In this document: positions 15,001-24,700 of the stretch, one piece after another
How the letters are laid out: each line of letters begins with the position of its first letter
Position numbering within the stretch: the stretch's first letter is position 1
Assembly (NCBI RefSeq): GCF_000003605.2
Contig: NW_003121912.1
Location: forward strand, 312,765-365,803
Direction of reading: 5' to 3'
DNA: 53,039 nt
Origin: Saccoglossus kowalevskii
Taxonomy: Eukaryota; Hemichordata; Enteropneusta; Harrimaniidae
Notes under the pieces: generated by a model
Told to the model about the DNA's origin: nothing
The model's database searches: none
What the model saw: only the letters and a program-made list of their open reading frames with translations
Translations under genes and position numbers: made by a program

Positions 15001-16581
15001 GGAAGTATTGAGCTTCGACTCTGACATGTGCTTTCATGGTGTGTGATACAAGTAAATAAGAATATGCAACATCTGTTCTTTTTTCAGAATTTGGATGATT
15101 TTAATAGTCATTTTGATGATGCATGTTCTCTCTGTGATGTGATGTTAAAAAAGTCTGATAAAAAGAAAGACAGGTAATAAGCTAACACAGAGTCATTAGT
15201 AAATAGTTTTAATTTTACAGGAAACACTCTTTCATCAGTAAGAGAAAATAGTGACATATTGTAGTTTTCTTGGTAATTTTGTTCCTCACTGTAGATGCGA
15301 ACATGCTTGCTGTGAGATTGTAAAAATGTGTATTTTAGATTTCACTTTTTTGCAGATTTAAATTTAATAGGAAATATCAGGGTTTGTTATATGTCATTGC
15401 ATGCCACTGTGATTATATTATGAGATTATTACCAGAATACCTCAAAGTCTGCACGAAGAAAGTACAACTGGAGTATCGACCGACGCGCAGCAGAGGTCGA
15501 TGCGACGGTGTACTTTCTGAGTGCATACTTTGAGGTATTCTCATAATAACCTTATTATTATACATCTTTTCCTTCCATGGATACACCATAGGAATGCCGA
15601 AATCCAAAATGTTTAGAACAGAATCAGCGAACTTCTTTGTGTTAAATCCGGTCAAACTCACATTTCACATTTCCTAATATGGTAGGATGAAAATACCGCA
15701 AAATTACGGCACGCTGTAATTTTTGACATTTCGGTGATAGATGTATAATAATATAAATTTACCACAATTTTCTATACATATTAGTAAGTTATTTATTTAA
15801 AAGTTATCTTTTAATAATGCATGCGTTAGATAGATGAGATGTATCCATGGTCAAAATATTCCTATAATCCAAAAAATAGAGCAAATGCAAGAACTAATAC
15901 AGCTTAAATATTGAATTGTGTGCCCATACACAAGAAAAACATTGATTTAAAGTTGAGCAAATAATCCCTGGTGTTCAGACAGAAATAGTGGAGGAATATT
16001 ATATTATTCTACATTCCTACACCTGTAAGGTAACATGGCATTAACCCCAAGTAAAGCAACGTGGTGAAGATTCATGTACTTGGCTGAGAAGTTTGCCAAC
16101 TATTGTCTCATTCAAAATATCCTTGTATTAATGTAAATTATGTCATTGTTCAATGTGGTTATTGTAATTCTGCTTCCTGTGTGTTCTTTGCAGGCAACTT
16201 ATATTCAACCACAGACAGGCCTTAGCAGAGCAGATTCGTAACGAGGAAGAGCCTGCCATGCTGCTGCATTTATGTAGTGTTATGTTATTCCAAACATATA
16301 CCAACTGTATGATCCACGTGCCGGGACGATGCGTGCCTCAACTCATCGCTTTCTTAGCAGATGAGATCCCGTCGGAGCATCACGAACAACTACTCAAGTT
16401 TCAAGGACTGGTGCAAAAACGACTTGGCACAGATCGGGCAGAAAAACTAGATGACTGTAGCGAAAAAAGTGATGTTGAAATTAACAGTGATACTGAAGTA
16501 GTCGCCGAAATGAGTAGCTTTGTAACTGTGATAAGAGAGATAGCATTGTCGAAGAAACATGTCCCAAATAAAGAAGACTGA
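71..16581 (+). CDS. UFL1: E3 UFM1-protein ligase 1 (UFL1), 5' partial, 16 exons
   Basis: UFL1 is the E3-like scaffold that, with UFC1, DDRGK1 and CDK5RAP3, transfers UFM1 to targets such as ribosomal protein RPL26 at the ER membrane. Exons: 71-216, 1057-1085, 1407-1504, 3093-3207, 3783-3913, 6197-6255, 6852-6998, 7671-7846, 8503-8673, 10226-10457, 11897-12020, 12240-12406, 13466-13596, 13842-13922, 15088-15173, 16194-16581. All have AG/GT borders and the phases join without a frameshift, giving 759 residues. They follow human UFL1 (794 aa) from about residue 27 to the end: [53 protein letters not shown], the basic [13 protein letters not shown] with [40 protein letters not shown], and [12 protein letters not shown] near the C-terminus. 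An acidic stretch ([10 protein letters not shown]) follows the basic segment. The start codon and about 26 N-terminal residues lie left of the window. The 1.6-2.2 kb introns are loaded with repeats. Identity is nearly certain; each exon edge was judged by eye. Confidence 0.96.
173..570 (+). repeat. Tandem duplication copying the end of a UFL1 exon and its intron start
   Basis: Bases from about 173 (last 44 bases of the first visible exon plus about 150 bases of intron) recur from about 388 with an offset of 215, shrinking to about 203 through small gaps. The copy still reads [14 protein letters not shown] where the exon reads [14 protein letters not shown], and the donor GGTAAG has become GGTAAC. 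The copy lacks the exon's beginning and any acceptor in the right phase, so it is probably a dead exon fragment. Confidence 0.8.
3941..5794 (+). mobile_element. pogo/Tigger-like DNA transposon, defective, in UFL1 intron 5
   Basis: The left end (3941-3971, starting CTACCGTAAAAATCATAATT) and the right end (5764-5794) are inverted repeats of about 31 bases with one indel and a few mismatches. Between them lies a broken transposase of the pogo/Tigger branch of Tc1/mariner. A TA dinucleotide directly precedes the left end; on the right a TA follows one base further out, so the TA target duplication is close but not exact. The length of about 1.85 kb is short for a Tigger element, in line with an internal deletion. 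The left end sits only 27 bases after the donor of the 3783-3913 exon. Confidence 0.85.
4443..5432 (+). pseudogene. Broken pogo/Tigger-type transposase
   Basis: The fragments are collinear with pogo/Tigger transposases but fall in several frames. From 4443 an N-terminal helix-turn-helix segment reads [14 protein letters not shown] and later EKEVRNWF. Around 4901 the first catalytic motif [11 protein letters not shown] is intact. Near 5060-5125, [20 protein letters not shown] matches the C-terminal part of the DDE domain. From 5229 the tail reads [13 protein letters not shown] and ends in an acidic [11 protein letters not shown]. The segment between KLHPLIIV and the IPGGLTS motif, which normally carries the second catalytic aspartate (LVLDSFRAH-type), is missing, so the element lost roughly 80 codons as well as gaining frameshifts and stops. 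It cannot encode an active enzyme. Confidence 0.85.
9522..10076. mobile_element. MITE-like element with TTAA-flanked inverted ends
   Basis: Left end TTAA-GGTAGAAGCCTACTCATA (from 9522) and right end TATGACTAGGCTTCTACC-TTAA (to 10076) form inverted repeats of about 18-20 bases with one mismatch. Because TTAA is itself a palindrome, the target duplication may be TTAA (piggyBac style) or only TA (mariner style). The inside is AT-rich and has no coding potential. It lies in the UFL1 intron between exons 8503-8673 and 10226-10457. Confidence 0.75.
10501..10725. repeat. Candidate interspersed repeat (GGGGACTATTAATTTGGGTT... type)
   Basis: Directly after the 10226-10457 exon lies a segment unlike the AT-rich intron: a GGGGACTATT start, repeated CGTCCATCCATC/ACGTACGTCCG motifs, and two nearly equal phrases, AAATGGCCGACTG at about 10564 and AATATGGCCGACTGG at about 10691. 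It resembles dispersed repeats I know from marine invertebrate genomes, but only one copy is in this window and I see no clear ends. Confidence 0.4.
11362..11532. repeat. Cluster of TTCACTGGGTTTTAA motifs
   Basis: Three direct copies of TTCACTGGGTTT(T)AA (about 11363, 11405, 11466) and one inverted copy (about 11513-11531) lie within 170 bases in a UFL1 intron. They may be nested remnants of a short inverted-repeat element. Confidence 0.55.
12186..12199 (-). promoter_or_regulatory. Candidate CTCF-type site in a UFL1 intron
   Basis: On the minus strand the sequence is CCACCAGAGGGCAG, which fits all 14 positions of the bilaterian CTCF core CCASYAGRKGGCRS. Binding is inferred from the motif only. 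Confidence 0.4.
12898..13422. mobile_element. PIF/Harbinger-like MITE with TTA target duplication
   Basis: Element 12901-13419 starts GGGACGACGTCAAAAG and ends CTTTTGATGTTGTCCC. The inverted ends continue for about 50 bases with mismatches and include GGATAAAAAACTTA on both arms. TTA flanks both sides (12898-12900 and 13420-13422). A 3-base TTA duplication with GGG-starting ends is typical of PIF/Harbinger. No transposase is present. Two GCATGCGC-containing, NRF1-like motifs lie inside (about 13154 and 13183). Confidence 0.8.
14018..14067. other. Assembly gap (50 N)
   Basis: A run of 50 N in the UFL1 intron between exons 13842-13922 and 15088-15173. Both neighbouring exons join in phase, so no exon need be lost here. 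Confidence 0.99.
14233..14456. mobile_element. Small MITE with TA-flanked inverted ends
   Basis: Left end TA-GACGACTTTCCCGGAAGT (from 14233) and right end ACTTCGGGAAAGTGGTC-TA (to 14456) are inverted, with one mismatch and one indel. The TA on both sides suggests a Tc1/mariner-type MITE of about 220 bases. It is visibly richer in CpG than the surrounding intron, which suggests recent insertion. Confidence 0.7.
14531..15063 (+). repeat. Tandem duplication inside the UFL1 intron
   Basis: Copy 1 (about 14531-14806) and copy 2 (about 14846-15063) share GCCAAGTTCTGAAGTTCATT, TTTTGTATGCAGTTTATTTT, CTGTTCTGCCATTTGGAAGT and GTGTGTGATACAAGTAAATA in the same order. Copy 1 carries an extra 60-70 bases in the middle and a long T run. 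Copy 2 ends about 24 bases before the 15088 exon, so the duplication abuts a splice acceptor. Confidence 0.85.
15418..15553. mobile_element. Foldback (long hairpin) element
   Basis: The left arm includes AGAATACCTCAAAGT and GAAAGTAC, and the right arm includes GTACTTTC and ACTTTGAGGTATTCT. The arms are about 55-60 bases each, imperfect toward the inside (TATCGACC against GGTCGATG) with almost no loop. This looks like a foldback or palindromic MITE. I could not fix a target duplication. Confidence 0.7.
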
Positions 16582-16584
16582 ATA

Positions 16585-16598
16585 GGGCCACCTAGTGG
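16585..16598 (-). promoter_or_regulatory. Candidate CTCF-type site just after the UFL1 stop
   Basis: On the minus strand the sequence is CCACTAGGTGGCCC, 13 of 14 positions of CCASYAGRKGGCRS. It lies 4 bases after the stop codon, at the border between the CpG-poor UFL1 body and the long gene-free tract before Brachyury. Confidence 0.35.
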
Positions 16599-16679
16599 TG
16601 GGATGTGAAAAGGCAATATTTTAAAATGACAAGTTTGAAGTCACTCAAGAATATATCATATCATAAATATATTATGTCA

Positions 16680-16685
16680 AATAAA
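16680..16685 (+). promoter_or_regulatory. Poly(A) signal for UFL1
   Basis: AATAAA 99 bases after the UFL1 stop is the first canonical signal in the 3' region, giving a short 3' UTR. Confidence 0.55.
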
Positions 16686-16767
16686 GGTCAATATTATATG
16701 CAATCAGTATTTTTTTACGGTCTGCCATATTGTAATATATTGACAGAATGCTACTGGGTATTCTCAT

Positions 16768-17096
16768 GGCGGACATCCGGGCATTTTCACCGCCTGGCAA
16801 CCATCCTGGTGAAAACAAAGGCCGAAAACTCTCAGAAAACGGTACTTTGAAATGGTTGTTGAAATGGTTGTTGAGACTTCCCTGAACAGTGTAACAAGAT
16901 TACCCTTGCGTGTGTAACATATATAAATTTGATTGTTCAGGATTACCTCAAAGTTGAGTTTATGTTGTTTTCTCGAATTTAGCTATTTTCACCGGCGTTC
17001 CACAGCAGCGCCCACAGAGCCCATAGAAATGCATGGTACAGTGGTTCGCATCAGTACAGTGGGGATGTCTTGTGGCGTAGCTCCGCCCGAGGATTA
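16768..17096 (+). repeat. 330-bp dispersed repeat, copy 1
   Basis: It shares long blocks with 19375-19694: GGGCATTTTCACCGCCTGGC, GTGTAACATATATAAATTTG, GAGCCCATAGAAATGCATG and CGTAGCTCCGCCC. Both copies are in the same orientation, so this is a dispersed family member. There is no coding sequence and no clear terminal repeat. Downstream, 17100-19370 holds nothing I recognise beyond a G run at about 17983. Confidence 0.85.
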
Positions 17097-19374
17097 TTTT
17101 TATATCACGTGTGATTGCTACAAAATGCAGAATTTAGTGAATATGAGAAATCATGGATAATGATCAGACCAATGACAGTATGCTGTCTGAACATGCAAAC
17201 CATTGTACCATCACTCGGGGAATGACAGTGTGTTAAAAGTTTTAAAATCGCATGATTGGAATTAATTGGGTCAAACCAACATTAATGAGAGATTTCAAAC
17301 GAGGTGTAATCTTGGCGGATCCATTTTTCTCCCAATGCATACAAATTCAGAATATTAATTTTTTCACAATAGTCAAAAAACAAGGCTCTGTGAATGCTCA
17401 TAGTGAAATTTATCGGCTATTGCTGATCAGGTAAGAAGTCTGCAACTACAACGCGTATGAACACCACCTCCTGAACTTGATTTTAGATAGACCGTGTGTG
17501 TGGGGAGTATCGCATCTTTCTTTTCTGAGGTCATCCACATCTGCATGAAATCATCCACTTTTTACATCTTTTTTCATGATCGCATTCCCCAAGTCACACT
17601 CGTAGGGTAGTGGTAGGATAGTGCATTACTACAAAGTGTTGTAAACTGAAGATACTTTAATTTACTGTCTGCCATAAGTATAGATAGATAACCTTGCTTA
17701 AACTAATTATTATTATATAGTTGAGCATTGTTCAAGCCATACAGAATGTTGAAATGGCCAATGTAATTCAGAACCCATATTGTAAAATATATTTTCTACA
17801 ATATTGTCTGAAAATGAGTCTCCTTTTTAGCATTGTCTTTACAATTGGGGTCTGGAATTGCTAACCGCAGATCCAGGAAAGTACACCCACCCACTGAACA
17901 TAATTAGTGTACAAAGACGTTATGATGAAAGCAATAATTGCAAAGATATCTCAACTTCATTCTCATTAGAAAAAAATTGCGGGTGGGGGGGGGGGCATGT
18001 TCATTGCATCAATGGGCGAGACTGTAACAGGTGGCTGACATAACGTCCTCTATCGGCAGATTGTCGAAACTAGTCTGTAACAAATTAAAGAACTACGGCC
18101 TTTCTGTTTGCCTGATTAGTAGAACAACGTCATGGTTTTTATTCGCAGGTTTTTTTTGTTTTTAATTTCTAATGATCGTTATAAACCATTATAGCAACGC
18201 AATCTTAGTGGAATTCTGATCCCATCGGTTTGAACACCTAGTATATGTCAGGCAAATGAGATATAAGCCTCGATACATACCCAATCAGTGACGAGTTGGG
18301 TTCTTTGTTACGATGAAACTTGGTGTTTATGTTCTCAATGACTACATAGCAAAGGAATGTGTATATCGAAATAAAACTCTCAATCTCTTCCAATGTTATG
18401 ACCCATGTTTTTTTTGTATTACGTTCAACCAAATGGTTTATCTCGTTTACTACTTTTTAAAGGTTAAATAAAAAAGGAAACGTTTAAATTACTTACGCGA
18501 GATGGGAATACATATGGCTGCTTTGCAAACTAATTCCACTGCGAACTTCATCCCGAATTGTGAGATTAAATTCAGAAAATTGTTCCGCCTCCGGGAAAAT
18601 AAATGAATGTTGTCACCGTGTTATGTTTCTTGTTTTCGGTGTGGAGTGTTGCTTCACAGAACAGCGTTCTATTCATTTTCAAGTCCTATAAATTTTCATT
18701 TCTATCCGTAAACCTTCCTCTAATGCAAAGATATTTCATTTTACTTCATGCCTTTGACGCCCCGACTGTAAACAAACTTTTAAGGTCAGGGCGACACTCT
18801 TTCGAGTGCATAACACTTCGAAATGAGTGGCAATGAACGAGTTACGTCACGAAGTCGTGTCGAATCACTTTGTTTTAACGAATATGTGTTCATTTCTCTA
18901 ATATTAATTTCGAATCACCCTGTCCTATTTTTAAGTTATCCAGCCCGCAAGACGCATGAATGTGTTATTCCTTGATAGAAGTATCATCTTCCCTCCTCTC
19001 TAGTCGCCACTAAGGCAGTCTTCGACACCAAATGAGCCATTTGATTACCGTCACGAGGGGAGGGTAATCATGAACTAGTAGTAGAATACTTCATTTGCCG
19101 AAAAAAAAAGCGTCAGATGTTACTAAGTACCGAGAAACGTCGACAGTTTAACAACTACCAAACAAGCAATAATAATGTGCTCGCATATTGCTACGATTCA
19201 TATTCCGGGCGTTCAAAAACTAAAAAATGTATTGTTGTGCGACTTTGTGTATGCTATTCGTGACTTGAAGTATTAATCCATTTCCCATTCAAATGAAAAA
19301 ATTATTTCTAAGCACTTTTTTCTGAAAGTTTTTTTCTCGCACAAATAACGTCCGCGTTTAACAGTAATCCACGG

Positions 19375-19694
19375 GGCGGACATCTGGGCATTTTCACCGC
19401 CTGGCAACCTGCGGCGGTGAAAACAAAGGCCCAAAACGCACAGAAAACGGTACTTTGGGGTGATTGTTGAGACTCCTCTGAACAGTGTAACAAGATTAGC
19501 CCTACGTGTGTAACATATATAAATTTGGTTGTTCGGGATTACTTCAAAGTTGAGTTTGTGTTGTTTTCTCGAATTTTCACCGGCTCGACCGGCGTTCCTC
19601 AGTAGCGCGCAGAGAGCCCATAGAAATGCATGTACAGTGGTGCGCGTCGTAGCAACGTGGAACGTCTTGTGACGTAGCTCCGCCCCCGAGGATA
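19375..19694 (+). repeat. 330-bp dispersed repeat, copy 2
   Basis: Second copy of the repeat at 16768-17096, same orientation, with small gaps (for example it lacks the duplicated GAAATGGTTGTT of copy 1). The 164-codon open frame on the other strand here is a by-product of the repeat. Confidence 0.85.
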
Positions 19695-21436
19695 CTGTGA
19701 GAACTGACTTCAAAAAACAACTGTTTTGATCATCATTTCCACATCGTTTTGCTTTATACTGGTCCATCCCTTTCCTGTTTTGTTTTCTTAAACCGTATAC
19801 ATGTGTCGGTTCTTTTCATTTTAATTTCTCCATCTATCCTTGTATGAAAGCATTATAACAATTCGGCAAACATCGTAACCCAACCGTTTAAAAATCACCG
19901 CCTCTCTCGGTACCGTTTGATGATTACCGGTGTAGAGTCATTACCGATGAATTCCGAAGGTATAAGTCGTCATTAAATTTACTAAATGAGTAAAATTAGT
20001 ATATTTGCTCGAACATGATAATTATATTGCTTGTTTACTCCATAAAAAGAGGGTCATAAACTGATGCTAAAAAAATGTGGGAAATGCTTTTCTGCGTGTG
20101 CGGTGCTCAAATTTTGTTTTCCCAAGTCACGTGTGACTTTGATGAGCCCAGGCAAGGCTTGGAAGCTTTTCTCCAAGTTGACGATCTACCCCACTGACGC
20201 TATGTAAACGGAGACGAAAACGTCTGGAATTGGGTTGTGGCGCACTGGCACCTGTTGACTTTCAAATGCTCGTTTTCTATTGCTAACGCCAAGTCCGTTA
20301 ACATCAAGTCCAAGTTTTTAATGACGAAGTATTGGATAGTTTGCAAAAATTTTGCTGAATGTTGGAGTAAAAGAAATGTAACTTTTTTTTCTTTAGTGGA
20401 CAGCTTTCTTATTCTGATCATGATTCCATCATTAGCGTTTTTTCAAGTTGAACTTTTGCCCTTCCTACGCTACACTCCTATCACCATAGCAGTTTTGCGT
20501 TGGTTCATCGATGTACTAAGTATTTTCCCGCGAGCAAGGAGGTCAATCTTGTGTGTTTTGATGTCAATTAAAGTTTAACGATATTCCGTTCTGGTTGGTT
20601 TATTCCGTACCAATCAAAAGTTTTATTGTCAAGTTTGTTGGTCACCCCGCACCTCCATTCAGATTGTGTTGGCCAAGTTCATTCGCCAGGAGATATATTT
20701 TAACTAAATTCTTTCAATTCATATTTGTAATATTCTAACTACTAGTGTTTTGTATGCGTTGGCATAATGTACCAAATTGCGCCGCAAGGGGCGCTATTAC
20801 TGTCGCCGTTACTTGGCGGAAATTTATTATCACGATTCACTATGCTCATACGCCACCAGAAAAAAAAAATCGAAGTGTGTCAATTATATCTGTTTTCTAT
20901 CATCAAAAATGGATTAAAAATTCATTAAGGGGTGGAAGAGTGTTTTTGGACCACCCCCATGATTTCAAATGATCGATCCCTTATATAAAAGGGCTACTTT
21001 GTGATTTAGTTGGCCACGTTTTTCCTGGTGGAAATAAACAATATAAGTTGGCTTTGTCTCGTAGTGGTAAGGCTTTGATTCAATGTTCGTGTTTGAATCG
21101 GCCAGTCACGTGTATGTTCGTGTTGTCCTTGTTTTAATATGATCATCTATCTCGTCCAGTTTTACGCACGGTATTGTGCCTTCTATGGCTGTTGACAGTT
21201 AACATCATGTGTTCGATAATTACGTGTTCAGTGTCAGTTCGGTGTTGGTGGTCTACTGAGTGACGTACCGACGTAACGTCGAACCATATTTTTGTTTGTA
21301 GTTTAAACATAAGCAAAAAAGACTATTTCTGTTTGGTAAAAAAAAATAGATGACTGCTTACAAAAAGTAGCAAAATAAAGAAGTTGGAAAGTTAACATGA
21401 ACACGCTGCGACTATGAATTCGTAAAACACGTTTTG

Positions 21437-21464
21437 TATGTATATATATGTGTATATATATATT
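21437..21464. repeat. TA/TG-rich microsatellite
   Basis: A run of GTATATATATGTGTATATAT type in the gene-free tract. Confidence 0.7.
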
Positions 21465-21583
21465 TATTCGCAGTTATAGTTGCAGGTTCTGTTTTATTTA
21501 TTCTATTGTATTAATATCATAAATGTTGTAGATAGAGAAACTTGAATCTGTGAGTTGTTTGATTTTTTGAAACGTTTTATATG

Positions 21584-21786
21584 ATATGCAGTGGCGGCAG
21601 CACCGGGACAGAGGGGGGCGGTCGACCACCCGAAAAAATGTCGAGGGCGTCGCCCCAATAAAAATCAAGCTGAAACTCGTTGTGTCAGGAAAATTTAACC
21701 CTCAAAATGCAGGGAATAGCGTTTCAGTAGGTCTCGATTTCATATATCGCCCCTAATTCAAAATTCGTGCCGCCGCCTCTGATATG
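21584..21786. mobile_element. MITE with CAGTGGCGG ends and ATATG duplication
   Basis: Element 21589-21781 (193 bases) starts CAGTGGCGGCAGCAC and ends GTGCCGCCGCCTCTG, inverted with two mismatches in 15. ATATG flanks both sides (21584-21588, 21782-21786). CAG(T/A)GGCGG ends are common in animal cut-and-paste elements. The 5-base duplication does not let me name the superfamily. Confidence 0.75.
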
Positions 21787-24700
21787 TATTCAGAAATAGC
21801 CGTGTGTCATTCTGGCGTTCGTCGATGCACTTTATATCGGATAACCCAATCTTGCCATCCATGATAGTGTGCGAATTGGTCCAATCAATGGAGGTTATTA
21901 TTTCGATAGAAGACTTACGTGGGTTGGGCTACCTAATGAACTCAATGGCCTATTGTCTGCAGTGACTAACCACCTGTTTGATTATCTCTTGAGTGTGTAT
22001 GCTTTCAATTATCTCAATATACCCGTGTTGTGTCTGTATGTACATGCTATCGAACACATAACGGTACATTAGTTGACACATTGGCTTCTGTGCCGTCACG
22101 ATGAAGAAAACCACTTTCAGACTCGACGTTGATTGAGATGAACATGGCTCTGTTTGTAAGGCGTGCCCACCACCTGTATAATCACTCTTAAACGATCCAC
22201 AATACACAACATGTACCGGTGTAATTGATATTTGTCTTGAGTGTTTTCATTTTGTTGATAGATTGTTTTATTTTGCTGTGTGCTTCTTAATTGCAGACTT
22301 ATACGCCCACCTGAAAACCGGGCAGATCTAATCACATAATTTACAAAAATCAAGGTGTTTGTGTATGACGCAGCGACGCCCCGAGGGAATACGGTTCGTT
22401 GTTTTGTTCTCGATGTACACCTTCAATTACAATGACGAGATCTGCACGCCGTGATTGAAACGAGACTAATTGAGGGACTTGTTCAAGACAAATCAGGTGA
22501 CGTGAGTCCCTGGGGCGTTTGTACATCTCTTTGTAATAAGGTGTGAATTGCTATTTGATATGTTTACTGATTTCAGCATGCGCCAGAAACGCTAGGAAAA
22601 CAAACCATGTAGTCGACACACCCATCTTTAAGCGCTTGTTATTTCGCTCACGAAATTGTGAATTCTATCTGTCAAGTTAGAACTCAGCATATTTCTCTAC
22701 TGAGAAGGTCGTGCGTCGGGAAATTGGTGTACGGCGGGAAGGTGCTATCAAACGTTAAAGGGACAGTCAATTGATGCTGCAACCATCAACTTCAGTACCC
22801 TACAATGAACATGTATTCACCGAAAGTCTAGTAATGCTATCGAACGTGCTTATTATAACCGACATTACCCCGGGTTTACGATTGATGCGTCATTCGTCAG
22901 CGAGACACCGAAATTAATTTTGCCGAGCGCTATTTCATTGTACATTTCGTTTCATTTGTTTCGCATTAAATTGTCTTGTTTCTTTTCACATTGTCGAATA
23001 CCCCTGTATTTTTAACGCTATATATGGTGTTACACAAACGCCATCGTTAAATTGATCCCACTTGATACTCGAAAACAACACTCATCTTTTGACACGCAGC
23101 GCTTTCAATTGTGTGCTTGAACGGTGTCAATTTTCAAGATGTCGCCGATCAATGCCGGTTTTAATCGTTAAGTCGTCTTCTCTTTCTTCTGGTATTAAAC
23201 CTCTCTTATCGGAATGTACAGTAAAACGTCATGTAATTACAGTATAATATTTACCGCCACACTTTTTAAATGCTCATGACCATAAAAGTATAATTAAACT
23301 GGTCGATCGCCAGGTGTGCGGATATCAATCTCGTTGCGCCAAGATTTGTTCCATTCCGGCTATTTTATTAAAAGTGAAAATGCCACTTTTCTACGGTCTG
23401 TGGGAGTAACGCGTTTCCTGAACAGAAGTTGTGGTTCTATTCCTAGCTATTTACACAAGTGTGGAAGTATACTACTCTCAGTTACATACAATCTACACCG
23501 ATCATACATGAACGCCGAAATTGTAGCAACGTGCATAATCTATTAAAAGCATTTTCGCAATGTAAGGTCCTTATTTATTTTATTTATATCTTATTTTAGC
23601 AAGGCACTCAAGTCAATTGTTTAATATGTTAATATTTTACATAGTTTAAAATGTAACGAGTTATACAGTTACTTGATAATCAAGCAAAGTTAGAAAATTC
23701 TTGTATATACATGTATACATATCCTCGTGTATAGCATTATGAAAAGTTATTTTGATAATCGCTTGTTTGTCTTATTTGAATGAACTTGAAAAAAAAAGAT
23801 TGTATTTATGTATAGTTATCCTATTAAATATAGTTTAGTTCTAAGCCGTGTACACCTAAATGTACAACAGTGGCAATGTAGCGTGTGCAATGTTCTGTTA
23901 CAGTATATGATGACCAACTGACAGTGGGCATCAATCGTTAGTCACGATAGTCAACACTCGAGATTACTTGCACCACCCCGTTTTAAAACGTGTAATGCGA
24001 ATGCGTTACAGTACCACCACAGTTACACGCAACGCGTGCCGAGCCACGGTCTAATCTCGCACAATGTAAACAGCGGATGTATCAGAGGTGATTGAATGAT
24101 GGGCTAAAACATTTCCTATCCTAATCTCTGAGCTATGTGAGTGTTGACGTGTGTATTATGGAGAAGTTAATCGCACGTTTCGAGACAATGGTGTTGCATA
24201 TATACATGTATCGACTCATATACCAGCATGCAGTAGAAATTTAAGTTCTTGGTGTTGATTTTGAAGCCCAGGCACATCTAATACGATTAATATGAATGTT
24301 TTTTCTCCAAATCACTGATGATGGTCATGAGTTCAGGATTGTTTGGTTTTATCTGTTGCAAAAACGGGAGTGTGAATGATTACCAATTAAAATTCGTGTT
24401 TGTTTCGGAATCAGTGTGATTCATATCATCAAACACGAAACTCGTCCGACCTTAGACCCCAATAAACGTTAATGAATAATCTGAGATCAATTATTAGGAT
24501 TAAATAGATTTCAATAATAATTAATATTTCAGGGTATGTTTTGTTTTGATGGTTATGCAATAGTTTTTTTTTCTGTTTGTCCGGTGAAGTTATGAATGTT
24601 AATTTAGTGATTACAGGAATGAAAACTGCTTACGTGACCTAAATAATGTGGTTTTCACCGGGCTAAGATACCAATCGTAGAATCATGGATGGATGTGACC

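Noticed and set aside
19273..19767. 164-codon open frame on the minus strand
   Set aside because: It is the reverse strand of the second 330-bp repeat copy; no family features and the other copy does not keep it open.
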